From: Gammaproteobacteria bacterium
GTDB taxonomy: Bacteria > Pseudomonadota > Gammaproteobacteria > Pseudomonadales > Azotimanducaceae
Length of the DNA: 64,000 bases
Direction of reading: 5' to 3'
Assembly (NCBI GenBank): GCA_020832085.1
Contig: JAFIFJ010000099.1
Span: 1-64,000, forward strand
Shown here piece after piece: positions 55,757-64,000 of the stretch. The notes beneath the pieces were generated by a model. It had not been told where the DNA came from. It worked only from the letters and a program-made list of their open reading frames with translations, and did no database searches. The translations under genes were made by a program, and so were the position numbers. Position 1 is the stretch's first letter. The number at the start of each line of letters is the position of its first letter.

Positions 55757-56395
55757 CTAGTAATCACGATCTGAAAACCACCGGAACAGGTTCTCGTCGG
55801 TATAGCCAAGTTTGATGCCATCGTTCAGTGCACTTTCAAAAATGATGGTCGGCCTGCATTGATCGGTTAATCTGGTCATGCCTTTGAGTGCGCCAAGCTC
55901 GGCGCCCTCGACATCTAACTTCACCATATCGACGTTTGAGATTTCGGACACAAGGCTATCTAATGTGTGCACTGGAACGGAAATCGAGATGCTTTTTGCG
56001 CCCCGGTTTGCGAGGGAATTGAATGCCGGCCGCTTAGGGTCAATGTAAAATACTGCGGTTCCTTCGGCCTCGCTAACGGCACAAGAATGAATCGATGCAT
56101 AGCTGAATCTTCGTGAAAGCCATTCTGCCTTCTTGGGTTCGGCTTCAATGCCGATTATCTTTATTGATCGGTCGAACGTATTCACCGCCGCAATGACAGA
56201 GCCGATGTGGGATCCTACGTCGACAAAAGTGCTCTCGGGTCGCGCGAGCCTCGTTAGAAGGCGGAAAGCTATGACATCCTGCGCGAGCATCCCGGCGCGT
56301 TCAGGGGAATGAATGGCGGCAGAAGTGAGCTCGTAGATTTCCCGAATTCGGACCGCTATCTGGCTTCCTGCTAGTCTACGTTTGATGAAGTTCAA
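55757..56395 (-). CDS. FkbM-family methyltransferase
   Basis: 212-residue SAM-dependent methyltransferase. STFVDVGSHIGSVIAAVNTF is the SAM-binding loop, KIIGIEAEPKKAEWLSRRF the acidic strand, VPVHTLDSLVSEISNVDMVKLDVEGAELGAL the FkbM core and TIIFESALNDG the end. It is somewhat short but complete. It may O-methylate a polymer sugar. Composition is A/T-rich like the beta-helix gene, with which it converges. Confidence 0.8.
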   Translation of the reverse strand: MNFIKRRLAGSQIAVRIREIYELTSAAIHSPERAGMLAQDVIAFRLLTRLARPESTFVDVGSHIGSVIAAVNTFDRSIKIIGIEAEPKKAEWLSRRFSYASIHSCAVSEAEGTAVFYIDPKRPAFNSLANRGAKSISISVPVHTLDSLVSEISNVDMVKLDVEGAELGALKGMTRLTDQCRPTIIFESALNDGIKLGYTDENLFRWFSDRDY

Positions 56396-56671
56396 GAAAA
56401 CATCCTGATGGCGGAGTTCGGAGTCATGTGGAGCTGATTTGGTTCGCTCCGTTCGACTGGTTTCGTATTCTTGTGGAACTCAGTTTCGGTCGAGCCGAAC
56501 TCTAAGAGTTTCTATTTTCTGGAAAAAAAGAAATCTCTCTCGAGTTTTATCAATTCAGTGTCCGCGCCGCAGGTGGGCATGAAGCATGATCCGGATGTTG
56601 AGACTAGCGATGCTGATAATCCACAAGTCTTCCCATATCCTTGCGCCAACCCGGTTCGGCATACCATGCCA

Positions 56672-58033
56672 TCACTCGCTAATCCCATATTTGCTCATTA
56701 GATTATAGAGTGTCGGCCGTGTCACGCCTAAAAGACGGGACGCTTTAGCGATGTTGTCCTGAGTGATTCCCAGCGCCCTCTGAATGGCCTCCTTCTCGGC
56801 CTGCTCTCGGACTTCGCGCAGATTCAGGGGCAGGGATTCTTCGCCCGTGGCGGTTTCGAGCTCGAGATCGCTTGCCCGCACCTGCTTGCCGTCGCTCATG
56901 ATGGCGGCCCGCTTCACGCGGTTTTCCAATTCGCGGACGTTTCCTGGCCAGGGGCAGGCTTCGAGGGCGGCGGTGGCGTCCGGCGAGAACTTCAGGTTGC
57001 GCCCAAGTTCTGCGGCTGTGCGCTTGAGGATGGCCGTGGCGATGAGGACCACATCTCCGGGTCGTTCCCGCAGAGGCGGCAGTTCGAGGCTGACTTCGCT
57101 CACGCGGTAGTAGAGATCTTCACGGAATGTGCCTTCGCTGATCATGCTCTTGAGATCGCGATGGGTTGCGCAGACCACGCGCACATCCACTGGAATGGAC
57201 TCTCGACCGCCCACTCGTTCGATGACGCGCTCCTGCAGGAAGCGCAGGATCTTGGCCTGGAGCGGGAGTGGCATGTCCCCGATTTCATCGAGGAAGAGTG
57301 TGCCTTTGTTGGCGTGCTCGATCTTGCCGCGCTTTTGACCGGAGGCGCCTGTGAAGGCACCTTTTTCGTGGCCGAAGAGTTCGCTCTCAAGCAGGTTCTC
57401 TGGGATGGCTGCGCAGTTGATGGCCTGGAAGGGTCCGCTGCTGCGCTGACTCATGTTGTGCAGTGCCCGGGCCAGGAGTTCCTTGCCGGTGCCGGTTTCA
57501 CCGAGGATGAGGGTCGTCACCTCGGTAGGGGCGACTTTCTCGACCATCCTTGCGATGCGTAGCATCGGCTCGCTGGCGGCGATGACGCCTTCGAGTGGGC
57601 TGCGTTGGGCCTGGGACTGCAGGCGAGCATTCTCGGCTTCGAGTTCAGCGATGCGGAAGGCGCGCTCGACGACGAAGTTGAGGGTGTCTGCGTCAATGGG
57701 CTTCTGGTAGTAGTCGAAAGCGCCCTGGGCGATAGCCTTGACGGCGTGCTCGTGTTCTTCGCGGCCCGTGATGACAATGACGTGGGTGTTCGGAGCCAGC
57801 TCCTGCAGTTCCCGAAGGATCTCGAACCCCACGGTGGCGCCGCCTGGGTCCGGCGGCAATCCGAGATCGAGGGTGACGACTTGGGGCTGATCGCGTCGAA
57901 AGGCGGCGATGGCGGAGGTGCGATCATCGGCGATGGAGACCTCGATGCTGTCATCGAAGCACCATCGCAGCTGGGTTTGCAGACCCGCATCGTCTTCTAC
58001 GACCAGAAGTCGGCGCTGTGGCCCACCCTTCAT
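56672..58033 (-). CDS. prsR: PEP-CTERM-box response regulator PrsR
   Basis: Sigma-54-dependent activator of 453 residues. The receiver domain has the phospho-acceptor Asp56 (VVTLDLGLP) and Lys111. The AAA+ domain has Walker A GETGTGKE at 178-185, the sigma-54 contact loop GHEKGAFTGA at 221-230 and LFLDEIGDMPL. The Fis-type helix-turn-helix is at the end (ASRLLGVTRPTLYNLMSKYG). AAGGAG precedes the ATG at 58033 by six bases. It is expected to bind the 17-nt boxes seen before the PEP-CTERM genes. prsK lies 25 bp upstream in the same direction. Confidence 0.95.
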   Translation of the reverse strand: MKGGPQRRLLVVEDDAGLQTQLRWCFDDSIEVSIADDRTSAIAAFRRDQPQVVTLDLGLPPDPGGATVGFEILRELQELAPNTHVIVITGREEHEHAVKAIAQGAFDYYQKPIDADTLNFVVERAFRIAELEAENARLQSQAQRSPLEGVIAASEPMLRIARMVEKVAPTEVTTLILGETGTGKELLARALHNMSQRSSGPFQAINCAAIPENLLESELFGHEKGAFTGASGQKRGKIEHANKGTLFLDEIGDMPLPLQAKILRFLQERVIERVGGRESIPVDVRVVCATHRDLKSMISEGTFREDLYYRVSEVSLELPPLRERPGDVVLIATAILKRTAAELGRNLKFSPDATAALEACPWPGNVRELENRVKRAAIMSDGKQVRASDLELETATGEESLPLNLREVREQAEKEAIQRALGITQDNIAKASRLLGVTRPTLYNLMSKYGISE

Positions 58034-58058
58034 GCGGGTCTCCTTGAGATCCAATCCT

Positions 58059-60209
58059 TCATGACGTGGTTAAGGTAGGCGACGCCGTGGATGCCGCATG
58101 AGCTGATGCAGCGTCCGTAGTCACCTCTTGGGTGGGTTCGCCCGGCAGCAGAATCTCCATCTGCGTTCCCACGCCTTCCGTGCTGTGCACAAGGATGTCT
58201 CCGCCGAGGCTGCGGATCAACTGTCGGGCCTGGTAGACGCCAATTCCCATGGCGGTGAGGCCCTTGGTGCTCTCGAACGGCGCGAACAGCTTCTTCTCAA
58301 TGAATGCTCGGCTCATGCCGCTGCCGGTGTCTTCGATCACGATTCGATGCCACGGGCTGCCTGGCCGCGCGCGGAGGGTGACCTGCCCAGTGTCGGGCGT
58401 GGCGTCCACGGCGTTCTGCAGGAGATGGCAGATTACCTCCAGGAGTTGTTGAGGAGGAGCGTTGAGGATCATCGGACCCGGTTCGATCTTCAGCGCTGGG
58501 CGTGGCTGGGCACGGGCGAGGCGTTCGATGGCTTCGCGGCAGACTTGGCCGACATCGGTGGGCACGAGGGTGTCGTCGCTGCGGCGCTCACGCAGTTGCT
58601 GCAGCAGCTTTTCCATGCGCTCCACGGCATGCCGGGTAGTGCTGATCACGTCGTCCAAGAAGGCTGGGTTGTTGCGGTGCCGGTCTGCGTTGCGCACCAG
58701 CAGGCCGAGTTGGGAGACCACCGTCTTCACGTCGTGGATGACGAAGGCGTTCATCTGATTGAAGGCGTCGAGCTGCCTGGATTCCGCCAGGGCCTCGGAG
58801 TCCTGGCGCTGGGCGAGGAAACCTGCCGTCTGCCGTGCCACCAGCTCCAGCAGGGCGAGGTCCTCCCAGTCCAGCTGGGTGTGGACCTTGGGTTCCCGCA
58901 GAACCACAAGGCCCCAGAGACGTTCATCCAGCATCAGCGGTAGAAGGAAGCGCGCTTCGGGCCAGGTGGGGAGGGCATTCGGGGCAGTAAGCTTGGGGTA
59001 GCTGCCGGCCTCGGTGTGTCGGCGCCGCAGATCGACCAGGGCGCCTCCATCTTCGAAATGTTCGCGCAGCGGTCGGCACGCTGCGGCGTGCAGGGGCTCG
59101 CTCCATTTCACGCCTCGTCGGACAATCTGGACGAAGCTGCCATCCCGTTGACTAACCCAGATCGCCCCGCCGGTGGCATTGAGGAGGTCGCTCAGGATGC
59201 GCAGCGCCCTCACTTCCATGGATTCATCGGGATCACCACCGGCCAAGGCCCGGGTGAGGCGCTGCCACTCTTCGCGATAATCGTAGCGTTGTTCGAACAG
59301 GTGGCTGGCTACGGTGCGCCGCAGGAGGTTGCGGGCGTCCCGGGACAATCCGACGATGACTAGCGCCAGCACTCCTGCGCCGAGCAGGAACGCCTGCAGC
59401 ACCTCGCCCCACTGGCCGCCGAAGGTGCGCATGTAGTAGCCGGCAGCGGCCATCAGCAGCAGATAGCCGCCTGCGACCACCAGGGCGGTGGATTGGAAGG
59501 CCAGCTGGCGTGAGACGCTGATACCCAGCGCTGCACTGCGGTGTCGGCGGACGGCGATGGCGATCAGCGGTGCTGCCAGGGCATGTATGGCCGGTTGGAC
59601 CGCCGCCAGGGTGGGGTCAACGCCGGTGAAGAGCAGGGCGTCTGTGTACAGAATGAGGTCGAAGCCGAAGATCACGAAGAGTCCGAGAACCAGGAACTTC
59701 GTGCGCCAGCGGTGATCGGTGTTGACGTTGCCGCGGAGCTGATCGAGCACTGCCAGGGCGAGGATGGTCAGCAACAGGTGGGCCAGAAGCAGGTACTGAT
59801 TGGACACGATGACTGCGTAGCCGTCGGGATCAATGGGCAGCGGGCCGTGATTGAGCGTCAATGCGCCGCGGGTGACCAGGGCGATGGCAGTGCCGATGAG
59901 GATCCAGCGGGCGCCCGATGGGAGTTGCGCCCATTCCAGGTTGGTCAGCGGGCCGCCGATGATGCGCAGCAGGGCCAGCAGCCAGGCGGCGTACATGGCA
60001 AGGCCGGCAAGTGCGGTGACCAGGGAGCCACGGCTCAGCGTCAGCAGGAGCATCCAGATGAACGTGATGGCGCTGGCGAAGAGTACGGCGCGGCTGTCGT
60101 CGTGGCGCAGGATGCCGACGAACAGGAAGACCGTGAGGGCGCCGAAGCTCAGGGCGCCTAGGCTTGCGGCCAACAGCTCGGGGGTGATTGGTCCGAGTCC
60201 CGGTATCAC
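58059..60209 (-). CDS. prsK: PEP-CTERM system histidine kinase PrsK
   Basis: 716-residue membrane sensor kinase. About nine helices fill residues 10-290, a GAF-type domain spans about 335-465, and the kinase core has the phospho-acceptor His492 in NAFVIHDVKTVVSQL, the N box LLQNAVDA (Asn599), DTGSGM and GIGVYQAR. The layout (many helices, GAF, H-box FVIHDVKT) is that of PrsK. It is cotranscribed with prsR. Confidence 0.95.
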   Translation of the reverse strand: MIPGLGPITPELLAASLGALSFGALTVFLFVGILRHDDSRAVLFASAITFIWMLLLTLSRGSLVTALAGLAMYAAWLLALLRIIGGPLTNLEWAQLPSGARWILIGTAIALVTRGALTLNHGPLPIDPDGYAVIVSNQYLLLAHLLLTILALAVLDQLRGNVNTDHRWRTKFLVLGLFVIFGFDLILYTDALLFTGVDPTLAAVQPAIHALAAPLIAIAVRRHRSAALGISVSRQLAFQSTALVVAGGYLLLMAAAGYYMRTFGGQWGEVLQAFLLGAGVLALVIVGLSRDARNLLRRTVASHLFEQRYDYREEWQRLTRALAGGDPDESMEVRALRILSDLLNATGGAIWVSQRDGSFVQIVRRGVKWSEPLHAAACRPLREHFEDGGALVDLRRRHTEAGSYPKLTAPNALPTWPEARFLLPLMLDERLWGLVVLREPKVHTQLDWEDLALLELVARQTAGFLAQRQDSEALAESRQLDAFNQMNAFVIHDVKTVVSQLGLLVRNADRHRNNPAFLDDVISTTRHAVERMEKLLQQLRERRSDDTLVPTDVGQVCREAIERLARAQPRPALKIEPGPMILNAPPQQLLEVICHLLQNAVDATPDTGQVTLRARPGSPWHRIVIEDTGSGMSRAFIEKKLFAPFESTKGLTAMGIGVYQARQLIRSLGGDILVHSTEGVGTQMEILLPGEPTQEVTTDAASAHAASTASPTLTTS

Positions 60210-60368
60210 GCTGGCGATGTCCCTGGAGTGTTGGTGCGCCTCAGTCTAACAGGGACCTTCAGTGGCGGGCGTGTGGTCTCGGACGAGTGGACGCCGCCAA
60301 GGGGTTTGACGGTGGTGCCTGCGGCGCAGCGGAGTCGGCGCGATGGATTAGTGAGGCCCGAAACGAGA

Positions 60369-60403
60369 GACGCCCCAGGTGCCGTCAAGGCGCCTGGGGC
60401 GTC
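60369..60403. terminator. Strong hairpin between prsK and the PEP-CTERM genes
   Basis: GACGCCCCAGGTGCC (60369-60383) pairs with GGCGCCTGGGGCGTC (60389-60403), one G-T pair, loop GTCAA. On the minus strand a short T-containing tail (TCTCGTTTC) follows, so it probably ends the PEP-CTERM transcript before prsK. The rest of 60210-60428 holds no gene. Confidence 0.65.
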
Positions 60404-60428
60404 GAGGTATTGCGTTGTCTCGAGCAGA

Positions 60429-61097
60429 TCAGACCCGACGGCGATTGCGGATCCGGATCAGGCCGAAGCCGAGCAGGCCAAGACCCAGCAGGGCGACGAT
60501 CGACGGCTCAGGCACGGTGGCCACCTCGAAGGCGATGCCGCTACCAGCGCCGGGCAGGATGCGCAGAACGGCACTGTCAAACGCTCCCTCGAACAGCACG
60601 TACTGGTCAAACTTGAAGTTGCCAGCGCTGTTGGCCGTCCGGGTGATGCCGTACAGGGCCGTGTACGCGTTCGCCACCATGGTGCCGGTGAAGGCGCCAG
60701 CGGAAACGCCGCCGAGGAAGAATTCGATCTCGTTGTAGGTGTCGACGGAACCCCAGTAGAAGTCGAAGGTGCCGTTGAGGTTGGACACCGTGATCGGAGT
60801 CTGAGCGCCGGTCGGATCATTAACCACACTGATGACGTTGTATGAAATTACTTTGCTGGGATCACCCGAGTCTGATCCAGGCGTGAGGTAGCGGTTGTTC
60901 TTGTCCCCTGCAGGATCGACCACACCGCCACCGACCACGTCGTAGCGGTCGCCGAGTTGAACGCAGCTCGGACCGCCAGCTGGGCCACCGCAGAAGTCCC
61001 CGAGAAGGGTCATCGTCGTTGCTTGGACTTGAGTCGCGCTGAACGCGAGAACTGTTGCCAGTGCTGCGCCAGTAAGAATTCTTGCAATGGTATTCAT
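60429..61097 (-). CDS. PEP-CTERM sorting-domain protein
   Basis: 222 residues. The signal peptide ends TQVQA-TT. LLGDFCGGPAGGPSC, RYDVVGGGVVDPAG, YLTPGSDSGD and GTFDFYWGSVDTYNEIEFF form a beta domain shared with the adjacent gene at 61651-62349, so the two are a tandem duplicate pair. The end is VPEPSIVALLGLGLLGFGL and RIRNRRRV, an exosortase signal. AAGGGG precedes the ATG at 61097. Regulon boxes and a sigma-54 promoter lie upstream. Confidence 0.93.
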   Translation of the reverse strand: MNTIARILTGAALATVLAFSATQVQATTMTLLGDFCGGPAGGPSCVQLGDRYDVVGGGVVDPAGDKNNRYLTPGSDSGDPSKVISYNVISVVNDPTGAQTPITVSNLNGTFDFYWGSVDTYNEIEFFLGGVSAGAFTGTMVANAYTALYGITRTANSAGNFKFDQYVLFEGAFDSAVLRILPGAGSGIAFEVATVPEPSIVALLGLGLLGFGLIRIRNRRRV

Positions 61098-61171
61098 GAT
61101 GTACCCCTTAATGCCTGTGGGACTTACGGGTCGGCACAACTCGCGTCGCAGCCTTGCTTGGTGTTGAAGAA

Positions 61172-61503
61172 AGCAAAAGGCGTGCCTGAAAAATAAAATC
61201 TTTTGATTCAGGTGCTTATGGCGACCATTGGCGGGGGCCGCTGTGGCTTTGTAAAGAAAACTGACGTTCTTCCGGGTTTTTGCAGTTCTCGTGACAGAGG
61301 ATAGAACGAGCGGATCGCCATGGCGGGTTGGTGGGGGTCAAAGTCGGACGGGCCGGATTGAGGAATTCCTGCCATTTCCGCGGAAAACGCGCCTTGCAAG
61401 GCCGGTGGCGAGGCTGCGAGCGCGGTGTGTATCTCGCTCGCAGATCAGCACCTGGGCTACGGAGCTGCCACGCGGCCGGTGCAATCTGTAAAAAAAGCTG
61501 ACG
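61172..61503 (-). promoter_or_regulatory. Two PEP-CTERM boxes plus sigma-54 promoter
   Basis: TGTAAA-GAAAA-CTGACG is at 61250-61266 and TGTAAA-AAAAG-CTGACG at 61487-61503. AGCAAAAGGCGTGCCT at 61172-61187 reads AGGCACGCCTTTTGCT on the minus strand, almost a perfect -24/-12. The near box is 63 bp upstream of it. Confidence 0.88.
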
Positions 61504-61650
61504 GTTGACCCTCTTGGCTGCTCCGAAGCAGCCGTACTGGGTAACGGGAGCGCCGCGCTCTGTGCTCGGCACTCCCGTTCCGGGGTTTACAGGTCACGCG
61601 GATCTCCAAGCTTTGCCGGCGCAGCGACTCCACGTGGAAACCGCGTGGGG

Positions 61651-62349
61651 TCAGGCGCCGCGGCGGCGCAGCCGGATCAGGCCGAAGGCCAGCAGGCCCG
61701 CGCCGAGCAGGGCTACCAGGGGTGGCTCCGGCACGGCAGTGGTGGCCACCTCGAAGGCCACGCCGGTGTCGGAACCCTCGCTGGTGACGCTCAGGCGGGC
61801 TGCGTCGAAGAATCCGAGGCGCTCGCCGGTTGCCGTGAAAGCAATGTACTGATCGAAGTCGAAGTTGCCCTCGTCGCTCGCGCTGTAGTCCGTCCCTTGG
61901 GTGGCGTTCACGAGATCAGCCACGTCCTGACCCGTGAAGGTCTGGACGACGGTCTCTCCGAAGAGCAATTCGACTTGGTTGAAGGCATCCACGGAGCCCC
62001 AGTAGAAGTCGAAGGCCCCTTCCAGGTTGGAGACGAAGATGGGCTCCGTACCATTGGGCGGTTGGTCAGCCGTGGTGGTGACGTTGAAGGAACGCACCTG
62101 CGTGGCGTCGCCGGTGTCTGAGCCCGGGGTCAGGAAGGTGTCGTCTACAGATGCTGCAGGATTGACTACACCGCCGCCTGCGACGTCATAACGCGCGCCG
62201 AGTTCGCGACAGACGGCGCCGGTGTCTTCGCCGCCACAGTAATCGCCCAGGGCGGACATTTCGATGAGGTCGGCGGATGCGGGAGGGCTGGTGGCCCAGG
62301 TGGCGATGACCAGCATCGCCGCGGCTAGCAGTTTCAATCGTAAAACCAT
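61651..62349 (-). CDS. PEP-CTERM sorting-domain protein
   Basis: 232 residues. The signal ends PPASA-DL. ALGDYCGGEDTGAVC, RYDVAGGGVVNPAA, FLTPGSDTGD and GAFDFYWGSVDAFNQVELLF match the neighbour block for block. The tail is VPEPPLVALLGAGLLAFGLI and RLRRRGA. AGAGG lies six bases before the ATG at 62349. The longer frame to 62451 would put the start before the predicted transcription start near 62436. Confidence 0.93.
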   Translation of the reverse strand: MVLRLKLLAAAMLVIATWATSPPASADLIEMSALGDYCGGEDTGAVCRELGARYDVAGGGVVNPAASVDDTFLTPGSDTGDATQVRSFNVTTTADQPPNGTEPIFVSNLEGAFDFYWGSVDAFNQVELLFGETVVQTFTGQDVADLVNATQGTDYSASDEGNFDFDQYIAFTATGERLGFFDAARLSVTSEGSDTGVAFEVATTAVPEPPLVALLGAGLLAFGLIRLRRRGA

Positions 62350-62446
62350 GACATACCTCTTTGCTGGCATTGACGAACGTCGATAGATGAACGTCTCAAG
62401 ATGAATTTCAGAGCGTCGTGTCCTGATTGACGCCCGCGGGGAATCA

Positions 62447-62646
62447 CGCAAGTGCCATGCCTGCTTAGAGTTTTTGTGCCCGAATCAGGCGTTTGCGGTG
62501 GGGTCGCCAGGTCGCTGAGAACGCGTTGTAAAGCAGGCTGACGGTTTGGGGGGGCTGCCCCCAATTCAGGCGTTTACTGCCAGGCGCTGGAGCCTCCGGC
62601 ATGGCCCGCACGTAGGCGAACGGGTTGGCTGTAAAGCAGGCTGACA
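62447..62646 (-). promoter_or_regulatory. Two PEP-CTERM boxes plus sigma-54 promoter
   Basis: TGTAAA-GCAGG-CTGACG is at 62527-62543 and TGTAAA-GCAGG-CTGACA at 62630-62646. CGCAAGTGCCATGCCT at 62447-62462 reads AGGCATGGCACTTGCG on the minus strand, GG-N10-GC. The near box is 65 bp upstream. The region to 62783 carries no gene. Confidence 0.87.
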
Positions 62647-62783
62647 CCCGCGATGGACCAACGCTGCTTCGCTGCCCGGCAGGCTGGGCATGGCGCGGCT
62701 GCGCTGGGCGTCAATCGGGCTGACACCTCACGAGTGGGCGAGCGGGGCTGCGCCAGGGTGGCCTGGCGCTGCGCGGGTGGCGC

Positions 62784-64000
62784 TCAGGGAATGAAGGTGA
62801 AGGCCTCGTTCGACAAACGGCTTTCGAAGCCCCCTTCGGCCACAGCAGTGACCACCACGAAACGGTTCCCCCGCGGCAGGTCGATGGTGGCGCTGCGTTG
62901 TTCCGGATCGTCGATGCTGATGAAGCCGCCGTCGTAGTTCCCCGATCTGCTGCCGTGATAGATCCGGTAGCCGGCGAGATCACCGCCAAGGGGCGCGCCG
63001 TTCTCACGCTTGGAGGGGCTGGTCCAGGCCAGGCTGATGGGCACGGTGGGGCCGGGGAGCCGCGTGCTGTTGACGAAGTTGCCGCCGGGACCTGTGCAAT
63101 TGGCCGAGATGCTGAAATCCGAATCGAAGTTGAGCACGGCGCCGTCGCTGATCAAGGCCTGGTTGTCGGTGCGGCGGAAGGCGCACTGCTCGGTGTCAAC
63201 GTCGAAAAGCTGAAAACGGACGGTGACGGTGTCGCCGTATTCGAGGAGGCTCGCCACGTTGCCGTCGGCACGGAAGAACTCGGTGCGGACCTCTGGCGGT
63301 ACCAGTACCTGCACGCTCTGCTCGGCAATGCCGCCGAGGCTGGCGCAGCGCAAGGTGAACGACTCGATGCGCCCGATGGGGCCAACTTGAAGAGCGTCTT
63401 CGACAGCGGCGATGCCGTTCCAGGCGCCGTTGCCGTCATTGCTGATGCGCTGGCAGACGGTGGCATTTTCGCTGCTGTGGCTGAGGGTCGTCGACTCGCT
63501 GCCGCGGCTGGCGAGGGACTGGGGGGCCGCACTCAGGCTGAGTTGAGGGGGCAGGCTGTTCGCCGGCGCCAGGTTGTTCCAGGCGATGAAGTCTCCCGCC
63601 TGCTCGCCTGAGGCCGCCAAGGACTGCAGCAGGCCGTCGAGTTGTCCGCGCACGGTGAGATGGGCCAGTCGGCCACGCAGCTCACTGCGGGGGGTGTTGG
63701 CGGGCCAGGCGAACAGTTCGGCATAGAAGTCGAAGAGGGCGTCGCTCGGCGCCAGGGCGAGGGCGGCATGAACGCTGCGCAGCAGGGCCTCGAGGGTTTC
63801 GGTGGACAGTGGGAGGGCGTCGATGGGCGCCGCTCCCTGCAAACCAAAGGTGTCCGCCAGAGCCTGCGCGAGCAGCGGCACCGCGTCACGATCGCGGCTT
63901 TCCACCCACAGTTCTCCGAGTGACGCTTCAATGGTGACTGCGGTCAGCGCAGTCTGGAAAGCTGCGATCGTGCGGGCCTCGCTCTCAGGGCTGGAGGCAT
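62784..64000 (-). CDS. Large protein of unknown function, C-terminal part (runs off the window)
   Basis: The frame is open from the right edge to 62784, so only the C-terminal roughly 405 residues are seen. Helical sequence (TLEALLRSVHAALALAPS) precedes a middle with cysteines (NATVCQRISN, FTLRCASLGG) and a final fibronectin-III-like domain (VPISLAWTSPSK, DLAGYRIYHGSRSG, RFVVVTAVAEGG, FTFIP). No sorting signal is present at the C-terminus. It may be a surface protein of the matrix system. Its start lies outside. Confidence 0.6.
   Translation of the reverse strand, partial: ASSPESEARTIAAFQTALTAVTIEASLGELWVESRDRDAVPLLAQALADTFGLQGAAPIDALPLSTETLEALLRSVHAALALAPSDALFDFYAELFAWPANTPRSELRGRLAHLTVRGQLDGLLQSLAASGEQAGDFIAWNNLAPANSLPPQLSLSAAPQSLASRGSESTTLSHSSENATVCQRISNDGNGAWNGIAAVEDALQVGPIGRIESFTLRCASLGGIAEQSVQVLVPPEVRTEFFRADGNVASLLEYGDTVTVRFQLFDVDTEQCAFRRTDNQALISDGAVLNFDSDFSISANCTGPGGNFVNSTRLPGPTVPISLAWTSPSKRENGAPLGGDLAGYRIYHGSRSGNYDGGFISIDDPEQRSATIDLPRGNRFVVVTAVAEGGFESRLSNEAFTFIP

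Noticed and set aside
62708-62726. A third PEP-CTERM box before the gene pair at the right end
   Set aside because: GTCAATCGGGCTGACA keeps only the CTGACA half; the TGTAAA half is missing.

Overview
The window is chromosomal DNA of a GC-rich gammaproteobacterium. The evidence is the grpE-dnaK-dnaJ-dapB gene order together with a full PEP-CTERM/exosortase A toolkit. I would not name a genus from the sequence alone. No rRNA, tRNA or CRISPR array was seen.

Layout: 0.3-5.8 kb is the heat-shock chaperone block (grpE, dnaK, dnaJ) and dapB, with REP-like and octamer repeats in the gaps. 5.8-16.8 kb is an accessory strip. It holds a solitary HigA antitoxin with a decayed toxin and a second, broken higA copy, four PEP-CTERM proteins, a B12-binding radical SAM protein, and a secreted subtilase preceded by a cyclic-di-GMP-I riboswitch. 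16.8-26.7 kb opens the exopolysaccharide locus: two sugar-modifying or transfer genes, two divergent paralogous polyprenyl-phosphate sugar-1-phosphate transferases, a small exported protein and a tightly overlapping dTDP-rhamnose operon rfbBACD. A broken IS3/IS407-group insertion sequence (27.06-28.26 kb) follows. 28.4-52.7 kb is a long run of glycosyltransferases, a Wzy-like membrane protein, a TagA/WecG transferase, an ABC flippase, the exosortase XrtA fused to an EpsI domain, two polysaccharide deacetylases, two kinase-fold proteins, an ATP-grasp ligase and three acyl/aminoacyltransferase-like proteins. 53.5-56.4 kb is an A/T-richer pair (beta-helix protein, FkbM methyltransferase). 56.7-60.2 kb encodes the two-component system PrsR/PrsK, followed by two tandemly duplicated PEP-CTERM proteins and a partial gene running off the right edge.

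How it works together (inference from known families): lipid-linked exopolysaccharide is started by WcaJ-type transferases, extended by the glycosyltransferases, decorated and exported. XrtA cuts PEP-CTERM proteins at the membrane so that they join the matrix. PrsK/PrsR with sigma-54 controls the set. The sequence supports this: each of the six PEP-CTERM genes has a 17-nt element, TGTAAA-N5-YTGACG or a close variant, placed 50-100 bp upstream of a -24/-12 (GG-N10-GC) promoter. The same pair precedes the radical SAM gene and a decayed locus, and -24/-12 promoters also lie in front of both WcaJ paralogs. The c-di-GMP riboswitch in front of the subtilase adds a second-messenger input to what looks like a biofilm-matrix island.
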